In this document: positions 31,817-41,087 of the stretch, piece by piece
Layout of the letters: every line of letters starts with the position of its first letter
How positions within the stretch are numbered: the stretch's first letter is position 1
NCBI GenBank assembly: GCA_038147155.1
Contig: JAYQTA010000002.1
Coordinates: forward strand, 186,001-250,000
Direction: 5' to 3'
Length of the DNA: 64,000 bases
Source of the DNA: Australimonas brisbanensis
GTDB taxonomy: Bacteria > Chloroflexota > Dehalococcoidia > Lucifugimonadales > Australimonadaceae
Notes under the pieces: generated by a model
Database searches by the model: none
What the model was told of the DNA's origin: nothing
The model's input: only the letters and a program-made list of their open reading frames with translations
Translations under genes and position numbers: made by a program

Positions 31817-33223
31817 GTGCAGCCCGTCCGTGACTACGCGCCCGCCGCCTGGCGGCGCATGGTGACCATCCGCCAGCGCCTCGAGCGTTTCCTCGACCGG
31901 CGCGGCTATGCCGTGGTCGCCACCCCCGTGCTGGAGAGCACCGATCTGTTCCTGCGCAAGTCGGGCGGGGAACTGGCCTCGCGCATGTACTCCTTCACCG
32001 ACCCCTCCGGCCACTGGCAGTCGCTGCGTCCAGAATTCACCTCCTCGGTGGTGCGGGCGTTCATCGAGGGCTCGCTCTCCGGCCACGCGCCGCAGCGCTG
32101 GCAGTACTGCGGCCCGGTGTTCCGGTACGAGGGGCCTGGAGAGGGCGGGCTGGAGTTCCAGCAGTTGGGCGCCGAGCTGCTCTCTGCGGGCGGCCCCGCC
32201 GCCGACGCAGAGGTGGTGGCCCTGGCCGCGCAGGGACTCACGGCCCTGGGTGTGAAGGGGCACCGGGTGCGGGTGGGCCACGTGGGGGTGGTGAGCGCGA
32301 TGCTGGCGGGCCTGGGCTTGCCGGAGCGGGCTCGCGTGTTCGTGCTGGGGAGCCTGGGCGCGCTGCGCTCGGGGCCCGACGGCATGAAGCAGGTGCGCGC
32401 CCGCGCCGCCGAGCTGGGACTGCTGGATGAAGGCCGCCGGCGGGCCATCACCCGCATCGCCCGCTCCATGGCGCCCGCCGACGCGGAGGGCATGGTGAAG
32501 GGGTTCCTGGCGGCGGGCGTGGACGGGCACACCGGCCAGCGCACGCCGGAGGAGATCTTCACCCGCTACCTGAAGAAGTTGCAGGAGGCCTCGGTGCCCG
32601 AGGTGATGGAGCGCGCTCTGCGCCTTTCCGCGGAGTTGGTGGAGACCACCGGCCCCGCAGCGCGCACCCGCTCGCGCCTGGGCAAGCTGGTGTCCTCCTA
32701 TGGCCTTGACGAGTCGGTCCTGGAGCCGCTGGACGCGCTACTGGAATCGCTCGGTCACTACGACCTGAAGGGCGTGCCGGTGCAGCTCGACCTGGGCTTG
32801 GCGCGCGGCATCGCCTACTACACGGGCGTCGTCTTCAACCTGGACCACCCGCGCGTGTCCGGCGCCCCGGGTCTGGGCGGCGGCGGGCGCTACGACGGGT
32901 TGGTGACGGCCCTTGGCGGCGCGAAGGACGCTCCGGCGCTGGGCTTCGCCTACAGCCTGGAGCGCGTCTCGGCGCTGCTCCCGGCGGACTTCGGGCTGGA
33001 CGAGGATGACGGAGCGATGCGGGTGCTGGTGGTGGCGCTGGAAGGCTCACAGGATGAGGCCGTGGCCACCGCCGAACGACTGCGCGCCCAGGGCATCGCG
33101 GCGGAACTGGACCTGGGCGGGCTGCGCACCGACGTGGAGACGGCCCGCTACGCCAAGGCCAGGGGCATCGCCACGGTGATGCGCGTGGGGAGGGATGGCG
33201 ATGTCGCCGAAACGCGCCTCTAG
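31817..33223 (+). CDS. hisZ: HisZ-like histidyl-tRNA synthetase paralogue
   Basis: 468-residue class II synthetase-like protein. It has LRPEFTSSVVRA (motif 2) and ARGIAYYTGVVFNL, but the HisRS-specific RPQxGRxRQFHQ segment is degraded to EGPGEGGLEFQQLG. Its place before hisG supports the role of ATP phosphoribosyltransferase regulatory subunit. A short anticodon-binding-like C-terminal domain remains. GTG start with AAGGAG upstream. It overlaps hisG by 23 bp. A genuine HisRS is possible but less likely. Confidence 0.8.
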   Translation: MQPVRDYAPAAWRRMVTIRQRLERFLDRRGYAVVATPVLESTDLFLRKSGGELASRMYSFTDPSGHWQSLRPEFTSSVVRAFIEGSLSGHAPQRWQYCGPVFRYEGPGEGGLEFQQLGAELLSAGGPAADAEVVALAAQGLTALGVKGHRVRVGHVGVVSAMLAGLGLPERARVFVLGSLGALRSGPDGMKQVRARAAELGLLDEGRRRAITRIARSMAPADAEGMVKGFLAAGVDGHTGQRTPEEIFTRYLKKLQEASVPEVMERALRLSAELVETTGPAARTRSRLGKLVSSYGLDESVLEPLDALLESLGHYDLKGVPVQLDLGLARGIAYYTGVVFNLDHPRVSGAPGLGGGGRYDGLVTALGGAKDAPALGFAYSLERVSALLPADFGLDEDDGAMRVLVVALEGSQDEAVATAERLRAQGIAAELDLGGLRTDVETARYAKARGIATVMRVGRDGDVAETRL

Positions 33224-34238
33224 CCGCAGCACCAAGGAGCCGTTGCGCCTGGCCATCCCCTCGGATGGGGAGATGCGCGACCCCACGCTGGCGTTCCTGG
33301 CGGCCTGCGGGCTCAAGGTGAACCGCCCGTCGGCGCGCCGCTATACCGCCTCCATCCCGATGGTGCAGGGGTTGGAGGTGGTCTTCCAGCGCACCGCGGA
33401 CATCACCGCGCGCGTGGAGGACGGCAACGCGGACCTTGGTCTGGTGGGGCTCGACCGCTATCAGGAGTCACGCGTCGAGGGCGGCGACGGGCTGGTCATC
33501 ATGCCGGCGCTGGGCTTCGGCCAGTGCGAGCTGGTGGTGGCCGTACCGGAATCGTGGGTGGACGTGGAATCCATGGCGGACCTGGCGGATCTGGCCGTGG
33601 AGTTCCGTGAGTCCGGTCGCGAGCTGCGCATCGCCACCAAGTACCCGCGCATGGTGCAGCGCTTCTTTTTCGGCCACGGGGTCAACTACTTCTCCATCGC
33701 ATCGGTCTCGGGCACCATCGAGGCCACGCCCGCCATGGGCTACGCCGATATCATCGTGGACCTGACCGCCTCGGGCGTGACGCTGCGGGAGAACCACCTC
33801 AAGCGTCTGGACGACGGCACCGTGCTGTCGTCCGAGGGCGCGCTGGTGGGCAATGGGCGGCTGTTGCGTGAGCACCCGGAGCGGCTGGAGCCCGCGCGTG
33901 AGCTCATCGAGCGCATCGAGGCACACCACGCCTCCGGCGCCTTCCAGCGGGTGAGCGCCAACGTGGCCGGTGAGTCCGAAGAGACCGTGGCCAAGCGCGT
34001 GCTGGAGAAGCCGGAGGCTGCCGGGCTCCAGGGCCCCACAGTCTCGCGGGTCTACAGCCCCAGCGGCAAGCCGCTCTTCGCCGTCACCACCGTGGTGCGG
34101 CGCGAGCACCTCACGCGGGTGGTGGACCACCTACGCGCCATTGGCGGCTCATCGGTGACGGTCTCAGGGGTGGACTACGTCTTCGGCCCCGCCTCCTCCG
34201 TCTACCGCGACCTGCGCTCCGCACTGGGCCTGGGCTGA
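33201..34238 (+). CDS. hisG: ATP phosphoribosyltransferase, long form
   Basis: First committed enzyme of histidine synthesis (345 aa). The catalytic domain shows LRLAIPSDGEM, GNADLGLVGLD and IIVDLTASGVTLRENHLKRL. After residue ~265 a C-terminal ACT-like regulatory domain follows (GPTVSRVYSP, FAVTTVVRREHL). Long HisG normally needs no HisZ, yet hisZ precedes it. ATG 33201 has GGGAGGG 6 nt upstream; an ATG at 33195 is too close. Stop and hisD start overlap as TGATG. Confidence 0.92.
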   Translation: MSPKRASSRSTKEPLRLAIPSDGEMRDPTLAFLAACGLKVNRPSARRYTASIPMVQGLEVVFQRTADITARVEDGNADLGLVGLDRYQESRVEGGDGLVIMPALGFGQCELVVAVPESWVDVESMADLADLAVEFRESGRELRIATKYPRMVQRFFFGHGVNYFSIASVSGTIEATPAMGYADIIVDLTASGVTLRENHLKRLDDGTVLSSEGALVGNGRLLREHPERLEPARELIERIEAHHASGAFQRVSANVAGESEETVAKRVLEKPEAAGLQGPTVSRVYSPSGKPLFAVTTVVRREHLTRVVDHLRAIGGSSVTVSGVDYVFGPASSVYRDLRSALGLG

Positions 34239-35581
34239 TGCGCACCGTCACCGGCTACCAGCAGGGGCTGGCCGCGCTGGCGCGCACACCCGGCTACGCC
34301 GAACCGCACCTCTCGCCCGCCGCCGCCGAGCGCATGACGGGCCTGTTCGGCGAACCCGTGGGCGCGAGCGAGGCGGTGCGCCGCATCGTGGCCGACGTGC
34401 GCGAGCACGGGGACGATGCCCTGCGCCGCTGGGCCAAGCGCCTCGACGGCGCCGACCTGGACGCCATCGAGGTGGAACCGGCGCGCTGGGCAAGCGCCCT
34501 CAAGACGCTGCCGGAGCCCATGGTGGAGGCGCTCCTGGCCGCCGCTGCGCGGGTGCGTGCCTACCACCAACGGGCCATGCCTCAGGGGTGGGACGACCCC
34601 GGCGCCGGGTACGGGCAGCGCATCGTTCCCCTGGAGCGCGTGGGCCTGTACGTCCCCGGCGGGACGGCCGCCTACCCCTCCACGGTGCTCATGACGGCTA
34701 TACCTGCCAGGGTCGCCGGGGTGGAGCAGGTGGTGCTGTGCACGCCCAACCCCAGCCAGGAGACCCTGGCCGCCGCGCACATCGCCGGGGTGGACCGGGT
34801 GTTCGCCGTGGGCGGCGCTCAGGCCATCGCCGCCATGGCCTTCGGCACCGGCATCGTCCCCAAGGTGGACAAGATCTGCGGGCCGGGCGGGGCCTTCGTG
34901 GCCCTGGCCAAGCGCGAGGTGTACGGCCACGTGGACATCGACGGCCTCTACGGGCCCACGGAGACCGTGGTGCTGGCGGATGAGAGCGCGGACCCAGAGA
35001 TGGCCGCCGCAGACCTGCTGGCCCAGGCCGAGCACGACGAGCTGGCCTCCCCCGTGCTGATCACCACCTCGGCCGACCAGGCCCGGGCCGTGGGCACGGC
35101 GCTGGAGCGTCAACTGGCCGGGCTAGAGCGCCGGGCCGTCGCCGCCGCCGCCGTGGAGCGCCAGGGCATCGCCGTGGTGGTGGAGAGCGTTGAAGAGGGG
35201 ATAGCCCTGGCCAACGCCTTCGCCCCGGAGCACCTGTGCCTGCTGGTGCGCGAGCCCGCATCCCACGTGGGGCTGGTGCGCAACGCGGGAGGCATCTTCG
35301 TGGGTGAGGACTCCCCGGAGGTGGCGGGCGACTACGTGGCCGGCCCCTCCCACACCATGCCCACGGGCGGCACGGCGCGCTACGCCTCCTCCCTGGGGGT
35401 GCAGACCTTCCTCAAGCACGTGCCGGTGATCGCCCTGCGCCCGCAGCACCTGCGGGAGGTGGGCCCGGCCGCTGCGGCCATCGCCCGTGCCGAGGGGCTC
35501 ACCGGCCACGCCCGCGCCATGGAACGGCGGCTGGAGGGGGCGGGCGGGCCTGACAAGGACTTCTTCCCGGAGGAGTGCTGA
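34238..35581 (+). CDS. hisD: Histidinol dehydrogenase
   Basis: Zn-dependent NAD enzyme oxidising histidinol to histidine in two steps (447 aa). Visible: GLYVPGGTAAYPSTVLM, GGAQAIAAMAFGT, KICGPG, the Zn region AEHDE, FAPEHLCL, PSHTMPTGG and GLTGHARAM. The ATG overlaps the hisG stop and the stop overlaps the hisC start, so translation is coupled along the operon. Confidence 0.96.
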   Translation: MRTVTGYQQGLAALARTPGYAEPHLSPAAAERMTGLFGEPVGASEAVRRIVADVREHGDDALRRWAKRLDGADLDAIEVEPARWASALKTLPEPMVEALLAAAARVRAYHQRAMPQGWDDPGAGYGQRIVPLERVGLYVPGGTAAYPSTVLMTAIPARVAGVEQVVLCTPNPSQETLAAAHIAGVDRVFAVGGAQAIAAMAFGTGIVPKVDKICGPGGAFVALAKREVYGHVDIDGLYGPTETVVLADESADPEMAAADLLAQAEHDELASPVLITTSADQARAVGTALERQLAGLERRAVAAAAVERQGIAVVVESVEEGIALANAFAPEHLCLLVREPASHVGLVRNAGGIFVGEDSPEVAGDYVAGPSHTMPTGGTARYASSLGVQTFLKHVPVIALRPQHLREVGPAAAAIARAEGLTGHARAMERRLEGAGGPDKDFFPEEC

Positions 35582-36681
35582 TGGCGCGCCGTCGCGTGAT
35601 GGATCTGGTGCAACCGCACCTGCTGGGGCTGGACTCCTATGAGGCGGTGGACCCGCCGGAGGCGCTGGCCGCGCGTGCGGGCATTTCGGAGTCCGAGGTG
35701 GTCAAGCTCAACGCCAACGAGAACCCCTACGGCCCCTCGCCCAAGGTGGCGGGGGCGCTGGCGGACATGCGCCGCATCCATCTCTACCCCGACCCCGCGC
35801 AGGTGGCCGCCCGTGCGGCGGTGGCGCGCTACGTGGGCCTGGGCCCCGAGCACGTGGTGGTCGGCAACGGGAGCGATGAGATCATCGACCTGCTGTTCCG
35901 CGTGCTGCTGGCGCCGGGCGAGGCCATCGTCAACGCCGTGCCCACCTTCGGTATGTACGCCTTCAGCGCGCAGGTGTGCGGCGGGCGCACGGTGCCCGTG
36001 GAGCGCGACGCGCGCTTTGCAGTGGACGTGGAGGCCACCGTCGCCGCCTGCAAGCGTCCCGAGGTGAAGGCGCTGATTTTCGCCTCGCCCAACAACCCCT
36101 CCGGCAACGCCACACCGGTGGAGGACATCGTCCGCCTCCTGGAGGCGGACTGCCTGGTCATCGTGGACGAGGCGTACGTGGAGTTCGACGCGCGCTCCGT
36201 GGCATCCCTGGTGCCGGAGCACCCCAACCTGGTGGTGCTCCGCACCCTCTCCAAGTGGGCGGGGCTGGCCGGGCTGCGGGTGGGGTACGGGCTCATGGCC
36301 CCGGAGCTGGCCGACCTGCTCATGCGCGCCAAGCCCCCCTACAACATCTCCCAGGCCGCCGAGGCCGCGCTGCTGGCCTCGCTGGCCGACGTGGACACGC
36401 TGAACGAGCGGGCAGCGCGCATCATCGCCGAGCGCGCCCGGCTGGCGGGGCTGCTGGCTGCGGTGCCGGGGGTCATCCCGCTGCCCTCGGAGGCCAACTT
36501 CATCCTCGCCCGCATGCCCCAGGGACGCGGCAAGGTGGTGTACGAAGGCCTCGCCCGGCGCGGAGTCTTCGTGAGATACTACGCGCGCGGCGTCCTGGCC
36601 GATTACCTGCGGGTATCGGTGGGCACGCCCCAGCAGACGGACCGCCTCATGGCCGCGCTGGCCGAGGCGATGGAGGACTGA
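35581..36681 (+). CDS. hisC: Histidinol-phosphate aminotransferase
   Basis: PLP-dependent fold-type I aminotransferase (366 aa). Marks: KLNANENPYGPSP near residue 39, GNGSDEIIDLL, SPNNPSGN, the VDEAYVEF segment and the PLP-lysine in TLSKWAGLAGLRVGYG. ATG 35581 overlaps the hisD stop (TGATG) with GGAGGAG upstream; a GTG two codons earlier is an alternative. One base separates it from hisB. Confidence 0.95.
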   Translation: MARRRVMDLVQPHLLGLDSYEAVDPPEALAARAGISESEVVKLNANENPYGPSPKVAGALADMRRIHLYPDPAQVAARAAVARYVGLGPEHVVVGNGSDEIIDLLFRVLLAPGEAIVNAVPTFGMYAFSAQVCGGRTVPVERDARFAVDVEATVAACKRPEVKALIFASPNNPSGNATPVEDIVRLLEADCLVIVDEAYVEFDARSVASLVPEHPNLVVLRTLSKWAGLAGLRVGYGLMAPELADLLMRAKPPYNISQAAEAALLASLADVDTLNERAARIIAERARLAGLLAAVPGVIPLPSEANFILARMPQGRGKVVYEGLARRGVFVRYYARGVLADYLRVSVGTPQQTDRLMAALAEAMED

Positions 36682-36682
36682 G

Positions 36683-37282
36683 GTGGCCCAGCGCACCGGC
36701 ACCTGCAAGCGGCTGACCGGCGAGACGAACATCGCCGTCACCATCGGCCTCGATGGCCCCGGCCGCACCGAGGTGAGCACCGGCAACGGGATGCTGGACC
36801 ACCTGCTTGACCAGCTGGGTCGCCACGGCCTCTTCGACCTGAAGGTGGAGGCCAGGGGCGATGCCGCCCGCACCGGCTGGCACCACACCGTCGAGGACAC
36901 GGGCATCGCACTGGGACGGGCCCTCGCCGAGGCGGTGGGTGATGCCAAGGGCATCCGGCGCATGGGGCACGCCATCGTTCCTCTGGATGAGGCGCTGGCA
37001 CGCGTGGCGCTGGACATCTCCGGACGGCCCTATGCGGTGGTGGAACTGGGCATCACCGGGGTGACCATCGGGGAGCTACCGGGCGATCTGGTGCGCCACT
37101 TCCTGCACTCCTTCGCCACGGAAGCGCGCATCAGCCTCCACGCCGAGGTGCTCGCAGGCGTGAATGCCCACCACAAGGCGGAGGCTACCTTCAAGGCGCT
37201 GGCGCGCGCGCTGCGCGATGCGGTGGAGCCGGACCCGCGCGCCGGGAAAACCGTGCCCTCCACCAAGGGCACCCTCTCCTAG
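36683..37282 (+). CDS. hisB: Imidazoleglycerol-phosphate dehydratase
   Basis: 199-residue stand-alone HisB dehydratase. The metal-binding repeats are clear: GNGMLDHLLDQLGRHG, GWHHTVEDTGIALGRAL, RHFLHSFA and NAHHKAEATFKALARAL. GTG start directly after the hisC stop. It ends the operon; hisA, hisF, hisH and hisI are not in the window. The convergent purS stop lies only 4 bp beyond. Confidence 0.97.
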   Translation: MAQRTGTCKRLTGETNIAVTIGLDGPGRTEVSTGNGMLDHLLDQLGRHGLFDLKVEARGDAARTGWHHTVEDTGIALGRALAEAVGDAKGIRRMGHAIVPLDEALARVALDISGRPYAVVELGITGVTIGELPGDLVRHFLHSFATEARISLHAEVLAGVNAHHKAEATFKALARALRDAVEPDPRAGKTVPSTKGTLS

Positions 37283-37286
37283 GCCG

Positions 37287-37544
37287 CTAGCCCGCTGTTG
37301 GCTCCACCTCGGCCCGGTAAGACTCGATCACCGGGTTCGCCAGCAACCGGTCGCACATCTCCTCCAGCGCCCTGCGGGCGGCCGCTGCATCGGCGGCCTC
37401 CAGCTGAAGGGTGAGGTACTTGCCCACCCGCACCTCGCTCACAGAGGAGAACCCCAGGGCGTGGAGCCCGTGCTGCACGGCGTTACCCTGGGGGTCGTTG
37501 ACCCCGGGCTTGAGCTGGATGTGGACCTGGCCGGTGAAGCGCAT
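37287..37544 (-). CDS. purS: FGAM synthase subunit PurS
   Basis: 85-residue small subunit of the three-part phosphoribosylformylglycinamidine synthase. It matches PurS in size and in GVNDPQGNAVQHGLHALGF and VRVGKYLTLQLE. purQ and purL, often adjacent, are not here; instead it follows a DUF3105 gene in the minus-strand purine block. Confidence 0.9.
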   Translation of the reverse strand: MRFTGQVHIQLKPGVNDPQGNAVQHGLHALGFSSVSEVRVGKYLTLQLEAADAAAARRALEEMCDRLLANPVIESYRAEVEPTAG

Positions 37545-37553
37545 GGGTGCGTC

Positions 37554-38873
37554 CTAGGGGTTGGTGTGGTCGGGCACGACGGGAGTGGGCGTGGGCACCG
37601 CCACCTCCGGCGTCACGCCGCAGTTGGCGTCGAGGAACAGCGGGCCACGGTTGCGGTGGGAGGCGACGAATGCATCCAGCGCCGCCTCATCGAATCCGTC
37701 GATGGTCTGGGTCCAGCCCCAGGCGGTGAGGACGATGCTCCCCTCACCCACGCCATCGTAGGGCTGTGCGACCAGGCAGCCGGGGTACCCGGCCTGCCCG
37801 GTCAGGTAATCGCTCAGTAGCGCCACCTGCGCCGGGTCGGTGAGGTTGTGGTTCAGCACCACCGCGCCCACCTGCAGGTTCTTCACGATGGCCTCGTCCG
37901 CCTGCTGCTCCGCCAGCACGCCCCACGGCGCAGGGTCGGCGTAGTGCGCCCCGGAGGTGGGCGGCGTGGTGCTGTAGGCGGTGTGCTCCTCACCCTCCGT
38001 CACCTCGACGGCGGCCTGCGTCTCCACCTGGGTGCCAGCGGCGGGCACCGGCGTGGGCGTCGCGTTCTGGCCAGGGTTGGCCAGCGGGACCACCGACGGC
38101 AAGATGATGCCGATGATGAGCAGGCTGGCAATGAACCCGCCACCCAGCGCGATGAGCGTACGGCGGCGGCGGCGCTTGGCCACGGAGCGCTCGCGGCGCT
38201 GGGCGCGCGAGACGGTGCGCTTGGCGGGGCGGCGGCGGCGGGCTGTCTCGGCCCGCGTAGCGGCGCTGGCGGCGGCAACTGGTGCAGCAGCCGCTGCTCC
38301 AGCGGCCGCCTCAACCGGCGCCTCAGCCTCAGTGGCAGGCGCCGCCTCACCAGGCGCTTCCTCCTCAGCGGCAGGTTCCTCAGGTTCACCGGCAGGCGTC
38401 TCCTCAGCCGGAGCCTCGGCCACGGGCGCGTCTGCCTCAGCGGGAGCCTCAGCCTCTAGGGCAGGCGTCTCCTCAGCCGGGGTCTCGGCCACGGGCGCGG
38501 GCGCGTCCGCCTCAGTGGGAGCCTCAGCCTCTATGGCAGGCATCTCCTCAGCCGGGGTCTCGGCCACGGGCGCGGGCGCGTCTGCCTCAGCGGGAGCCTC
38601 AGCCTCTATGGCAGGCGTCTCCTCAGCCGGGGTCTCGGCCACGGGCGCGGGCGCGTCCGCCTCAGTGGGAGCCTCAGCCTCTATGGCAGGCGTCTCCTCA
38701 GCCGGGGTCTCGGCCACGGGCGCGGGCGCGTCTGCCTCAGCGGGAGCCTCAGCCTCTATGGCAGGCGTCTCCTCAGCCGGGGTCTCGGCCACGGGCGCGG
38801 GCTGCTCGGCTTCGGCGGCGGGCGTAGGCTCCTGCTGCTGCTCGTCGTCGTTCGGGCGCTGCTCTTCGCTCAT
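37554..38873 (-). CDS. DUF3105 membrane protein with Ala/Glu/Pro tandem repeats
   Basis: 439 residues in three parts. Residues ~1-190 are an acidic Pro/Ala/Glu-rich tract with tandem copies of a 25-residue unit containing ETPAEETPAIEAEAP. A very basic stretch (SVAKRRRRR) precedes a single membrane helix near residue 245. The external C-terminal DUF3105 domain has TPPTSGAHYADPAPWGV, NLQVGAVVLNHNL and LTAWGW. The family's usual HNLEHG reads KNLQVG, so the conserved His pair is lost. Function unknown. It sits between purC and purS. Confidence 0.75.
   Translation of the reverse strand: MSEEQRPNDDEQQQEPTPAAEAEQPAPVAETPAEETPAIEAEAPAEADAPAPVAETPAEETPAIEAEAPTEADAPAPVAETPAEETPAIEAEAPAEADAPAPVAETPAEEMPAIEAEAPTEADAPAPVAETPAEETPALEAEAPAEADAPVAEAPAEETPAGEPEEPAAEEEAPGEAAPATEAEAPVEAAAGAAAAAPVAAASAATRAETARRRRPAKRTVSRAQRRERSVAKRRRRRTLIALGGGFIASLLIIGIILPSVVPLANPGQNATPTPVPAAGTQVETQAAVEVTEGEEHTAYSTTPPTSGAHYADPAPWGVLAEQQADEAIVKNLQVGAVVLNHNLTDPAQVALLSDYLTGQAGYPGCLVAQPYDGVGEGSIVLTAWGWTQTIDGFDEAALDAFVASHRNRGPLFLDANCGVTPEVAVPTPTPVVPDHTNP
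38428..38802 (-). repeat. Five tandem 75-bp repeats
   Basis: Copies start at 38428, 38503, 38578, 38653 and 38728. Odd copies carry GCGTCTGCCTCAGCG and even copies GCGTCCGCCTCAGTG, so the array is built from a 150-bp dimer. It lies in frame within the DUF3105 gene. Confidence 0.85.
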
Positions 38874-38886
38874 GGGGTGGTCTTCC

Positions 38887-39789
38887 TCACAGTAGCGGCG
38901 TGCCGGTGAGGCGCCGGTACGCCTCCAGGTAACGCTCGCGGGTCCTGCGGACGATGTCTTCGGGCAGGGCGGGGGCGGGAGGGGTCTTGTCCCAGGGCTG
39001 GGTCAGGAGCCAGTCCCGCACGAACTGCTTGTCATAGTTGGGCTGGGAGCGCCCCGGCGCGTACCCCTCGGCGTCCCAGAAGCGGGAGGAGTCGGGGGTG
39101 AGCACCTCGTCGATGAGGATGACCCGCCCGTCGTGGACGCCGAACTCGAACTTGGTGTCCGCCAGGATGATGCCACGCGGGTGTGCGTAGTCGTGCGCGA
39201 ACCGAAAGAGGGCGAAGGAGAGCGCCTCCACCTGGGTGGCCAACTCATCGCTGATCTGCGCGCGCACCTGCGCCATGGACAGGGGCTCGTCGTGTCCGGC
39301 CTCGGCCTTGGTGGTGGGCGTGAACAGCAGTTCGGGGAGCTGCGAGCCGTCAACCAGCCCTGCGGGCACCGGGATGCCGAAGATGCTCCCGCTCTGGCGG
39401 TAGTCCACCAGCGCCGAGCCGGTCAGGTAGGCGCGCACCACGCACTCCACGTCGATGCGCTCGGCGCGCTTCACCACCATGGCCTGGCGGGCGATGGCTG
39501 GGTCGAGCCCCCGGAGAATGGGGTGCTGCGCCACAGGGCCCAGCGCCGCGGGGTCATCGGCCATGCCCACGAAGTGGTTGGGGACGATGCGCCCGGTCTG
39601 CGCGAACCAGAATCGCGACATCTGCGAGAGAATGTAGCCCTTGTCCGGGATGCCATTGGGCATCACCACGTCGAAGGCGCTGATGCGGTCGGTGGCGACC
39701 ATGAGCAGCAGCCCGTCGCCCAGGTCATAGGTGTCGCGCACCTTGCCCTTGTGCAGCGGATTCGGCAGGTCGGTGGTGAGGAGCGTCAT
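38887..39789 (-). CDS. purC: SAICAR synthase
   Basis: Phosphoribosylaminoimidazole-succinocarboxamide synthase (300 aa), joining CAIR and aspartate. Marks: KGKVRDTYDLGDGLLLMVATD, DRISAFDVVMPNGI, ECVVRAYLTGSAL, TKFEFGV and LIDEVLTPDSSRFW. It resembles the longer, eukaryote-like form. It follows purB by 5 bp and precedes the DUF3105 gene by 13 bp, so it is inside the purine operon. Confidence 0.96.
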   Translation of the reverse strand: MTLLTTDLPNPLHKGKVRDTYDLGDGLLLMVATDRISAFDVVMPNGIPDKGYILSQMSRFWFAQTGRIVPNHFVGMADDPAALGPVAQHPILRGLDPAIARQAMVVKRAERIDVECVVRAYLTGSALVDYRQSGSIFGIPVPAGLVDGSQLPELLFTPTTKAEAGHDEPLSMAQVRAQISDELATQVEALSFALFRFAHDYAHPRGIILADTKFEFGVHDGRVILIDEVLTPDSSRFWDAEGYAPGRSQPNYDKQFVRDWLLTQPWDKTPPAPALPEDIVRRTRERYLEAYRRLTGTPLL

Positions 39790-39794
39790 CGCCT

Positions 39795-41087
39795 CTACTC
39801 CAGCCCGGCCCGCGTGAAGATGGCGTCCACGTGCCTGGTGTAGTAGCCGTAGTCGAACAGCTCGTCCAGCTGGGTTTTGGAGAGCTTGGCCTGCACCGTG
39901 GGATCCTTGCGCACCAGATCCCGGAAGTCCTTGTTCTGTTCCCAGGTGGAGGCCGCGTGGCGCTGGGCAAGGCGGTAGCCCTCCTCTCGGGCCATCCCCG
40001 CCTCCACCAGCGAGAGCATCACCCGCTGGGAGAAGACCAGCCCGCGGGTGGACTCGATGTTGGTCATCATCCGTTCGGGGAAGACCCGGATGCCGTTGAT
40101 GATGTATGTGAACAGATCGAGGATGTAGTCCAGCGCCATAGTGGCGTCGGGCAGGATGATGCGCTCTGCGGAGGAGTGGGAGATGTCCCGCTCATGCCAG
40201 AGGGCCACGTTCTCCAGGGCCGTCACGGCGTTGCCCCTGATCAGGCGCGCCAGCCCGCACACGCGCTCCGACAGGTCGGGGTTGCGCTTGTGGGGCATGG
40301 CGGACGAGCCCGTCTGCCCCTCGCCGAACGGCTCCTCTACCTCGTGCACCTCGGTGCGCTGGAGGCCCCGAATCTCGGTGGCGAACTTCTCCAGCGAGGC
40401 TGCCACCACGGCCAGGGTGCTCACGAAGTAGGCATGGCGGTCGCGCTGGACGATCTGGTTGGAGATGGGCGCGTAGGGGATGCCCAGCGCCTCACACGCG
40501 TAGGTCTCCACCTCCAGGGGCACCGTGGCGTGGGTGCCCACGGCGCCCGATATCTTCCCCACGGAGACCTGCGCTGCGGCCTCGGCCAGGCGCGCGCGGT
40601 TGCGGCGCATCTCGTCCCACCACAGCGCCAGCTTGAGTCCGAAGGTGATGGGCTCGGCGTGGACGCCGTGGGTGCGCCCCATCATCAGCGTGGCCCGGTG
40701 CTCTAGCGCCTTGGCCCGCAGCGCCTCGATGAGCCGGTCGACCTCAGCAAGCAGGAGGGCGGACGCGTCGCGCAGCTGGAGGCCCGTGGCGGTGTCCCAC
40801 ACATCGTTGGAGGTCAGACCCAGATGCACCCAGCGCCCCTCGGGGCCCAGGGAGGAGGTGACGGAGTAGAGGAACGCCGTCACATCGTGCTTGGTCTGGG
40901 CGAACTTCTCGGCGAGCTTGGCCTGATCCCAGGTGGCCCTGCGTATCTTGGCCATGTCCGCCTCGGGCACCACGCCCAGGCGGGTCCACGCCTCGCAGAC
41001 GGCCACCTCCACCGCGAGCCACCGGTCGTACTTGCCGGCGTCGGTCCAGATGGCCTTCATCGCCTCACGGGCGTAGCGGTCGATCAC
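39795..41087 (-). CDS. purB: Adenylosuccinate lyase
   Basis: 430-residue fumarase-superfamily lyase acting at two steps of purine synthesis. Marks: HDVTAFLYS, HLGLTSNDVWDTA, RTHGVHAEPITFG and the signature SSAMPHKRNP with the mobile catalytic loop Ser. The GTG at 41087 overlaps the upstream HAD gene's stop as GTGA and has GGAGG upstream. Confidence 0.96.
   Translation of the reverse strand: MIDRYAREAMKAIWTDAGKYDRWLAVEVAVCEAWTRLGVVPEADMAKIRRATWDQAKLAEKFAQTKHDVTAFLYSVTSSLGPEGRWVHLGLTSNDVWDTATGLQLRDASALLLAEVDRLIEALRAKALEHRATLMMGRTHGVHAEPITFGLKLALWWDEMRRNRARLAEAAAQVSVGKISGAVGTHATVPLEVETYACEALGIPYAPISNQIVQRDRHAYFVSTLAVVAASLEKFATEIRGLQRTEVHEVEEPFGEGQTGSSAMPHKRNPDLSERVCGLARLIRGNAVTALENVALWHERDISHSSAERIILPDATMALDYILDLFTYIINGIRVFPERMMTNIESTRGLVFSQRVMLSLVEAGMAREEGYRLAQRHAASTWEQNKDFRDLVRKDPTVQAKLSKTQLDELFDYGYYTRHVDAIFTRAGLE

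Noticed and set aside
31817..33223. Functional histidyl-tRNA synthetase
   Set aside because: The histidyl-adenylate motif around motif 2 is degraded and the gene heads a his operon, so HisZ is preferred, though not proven.
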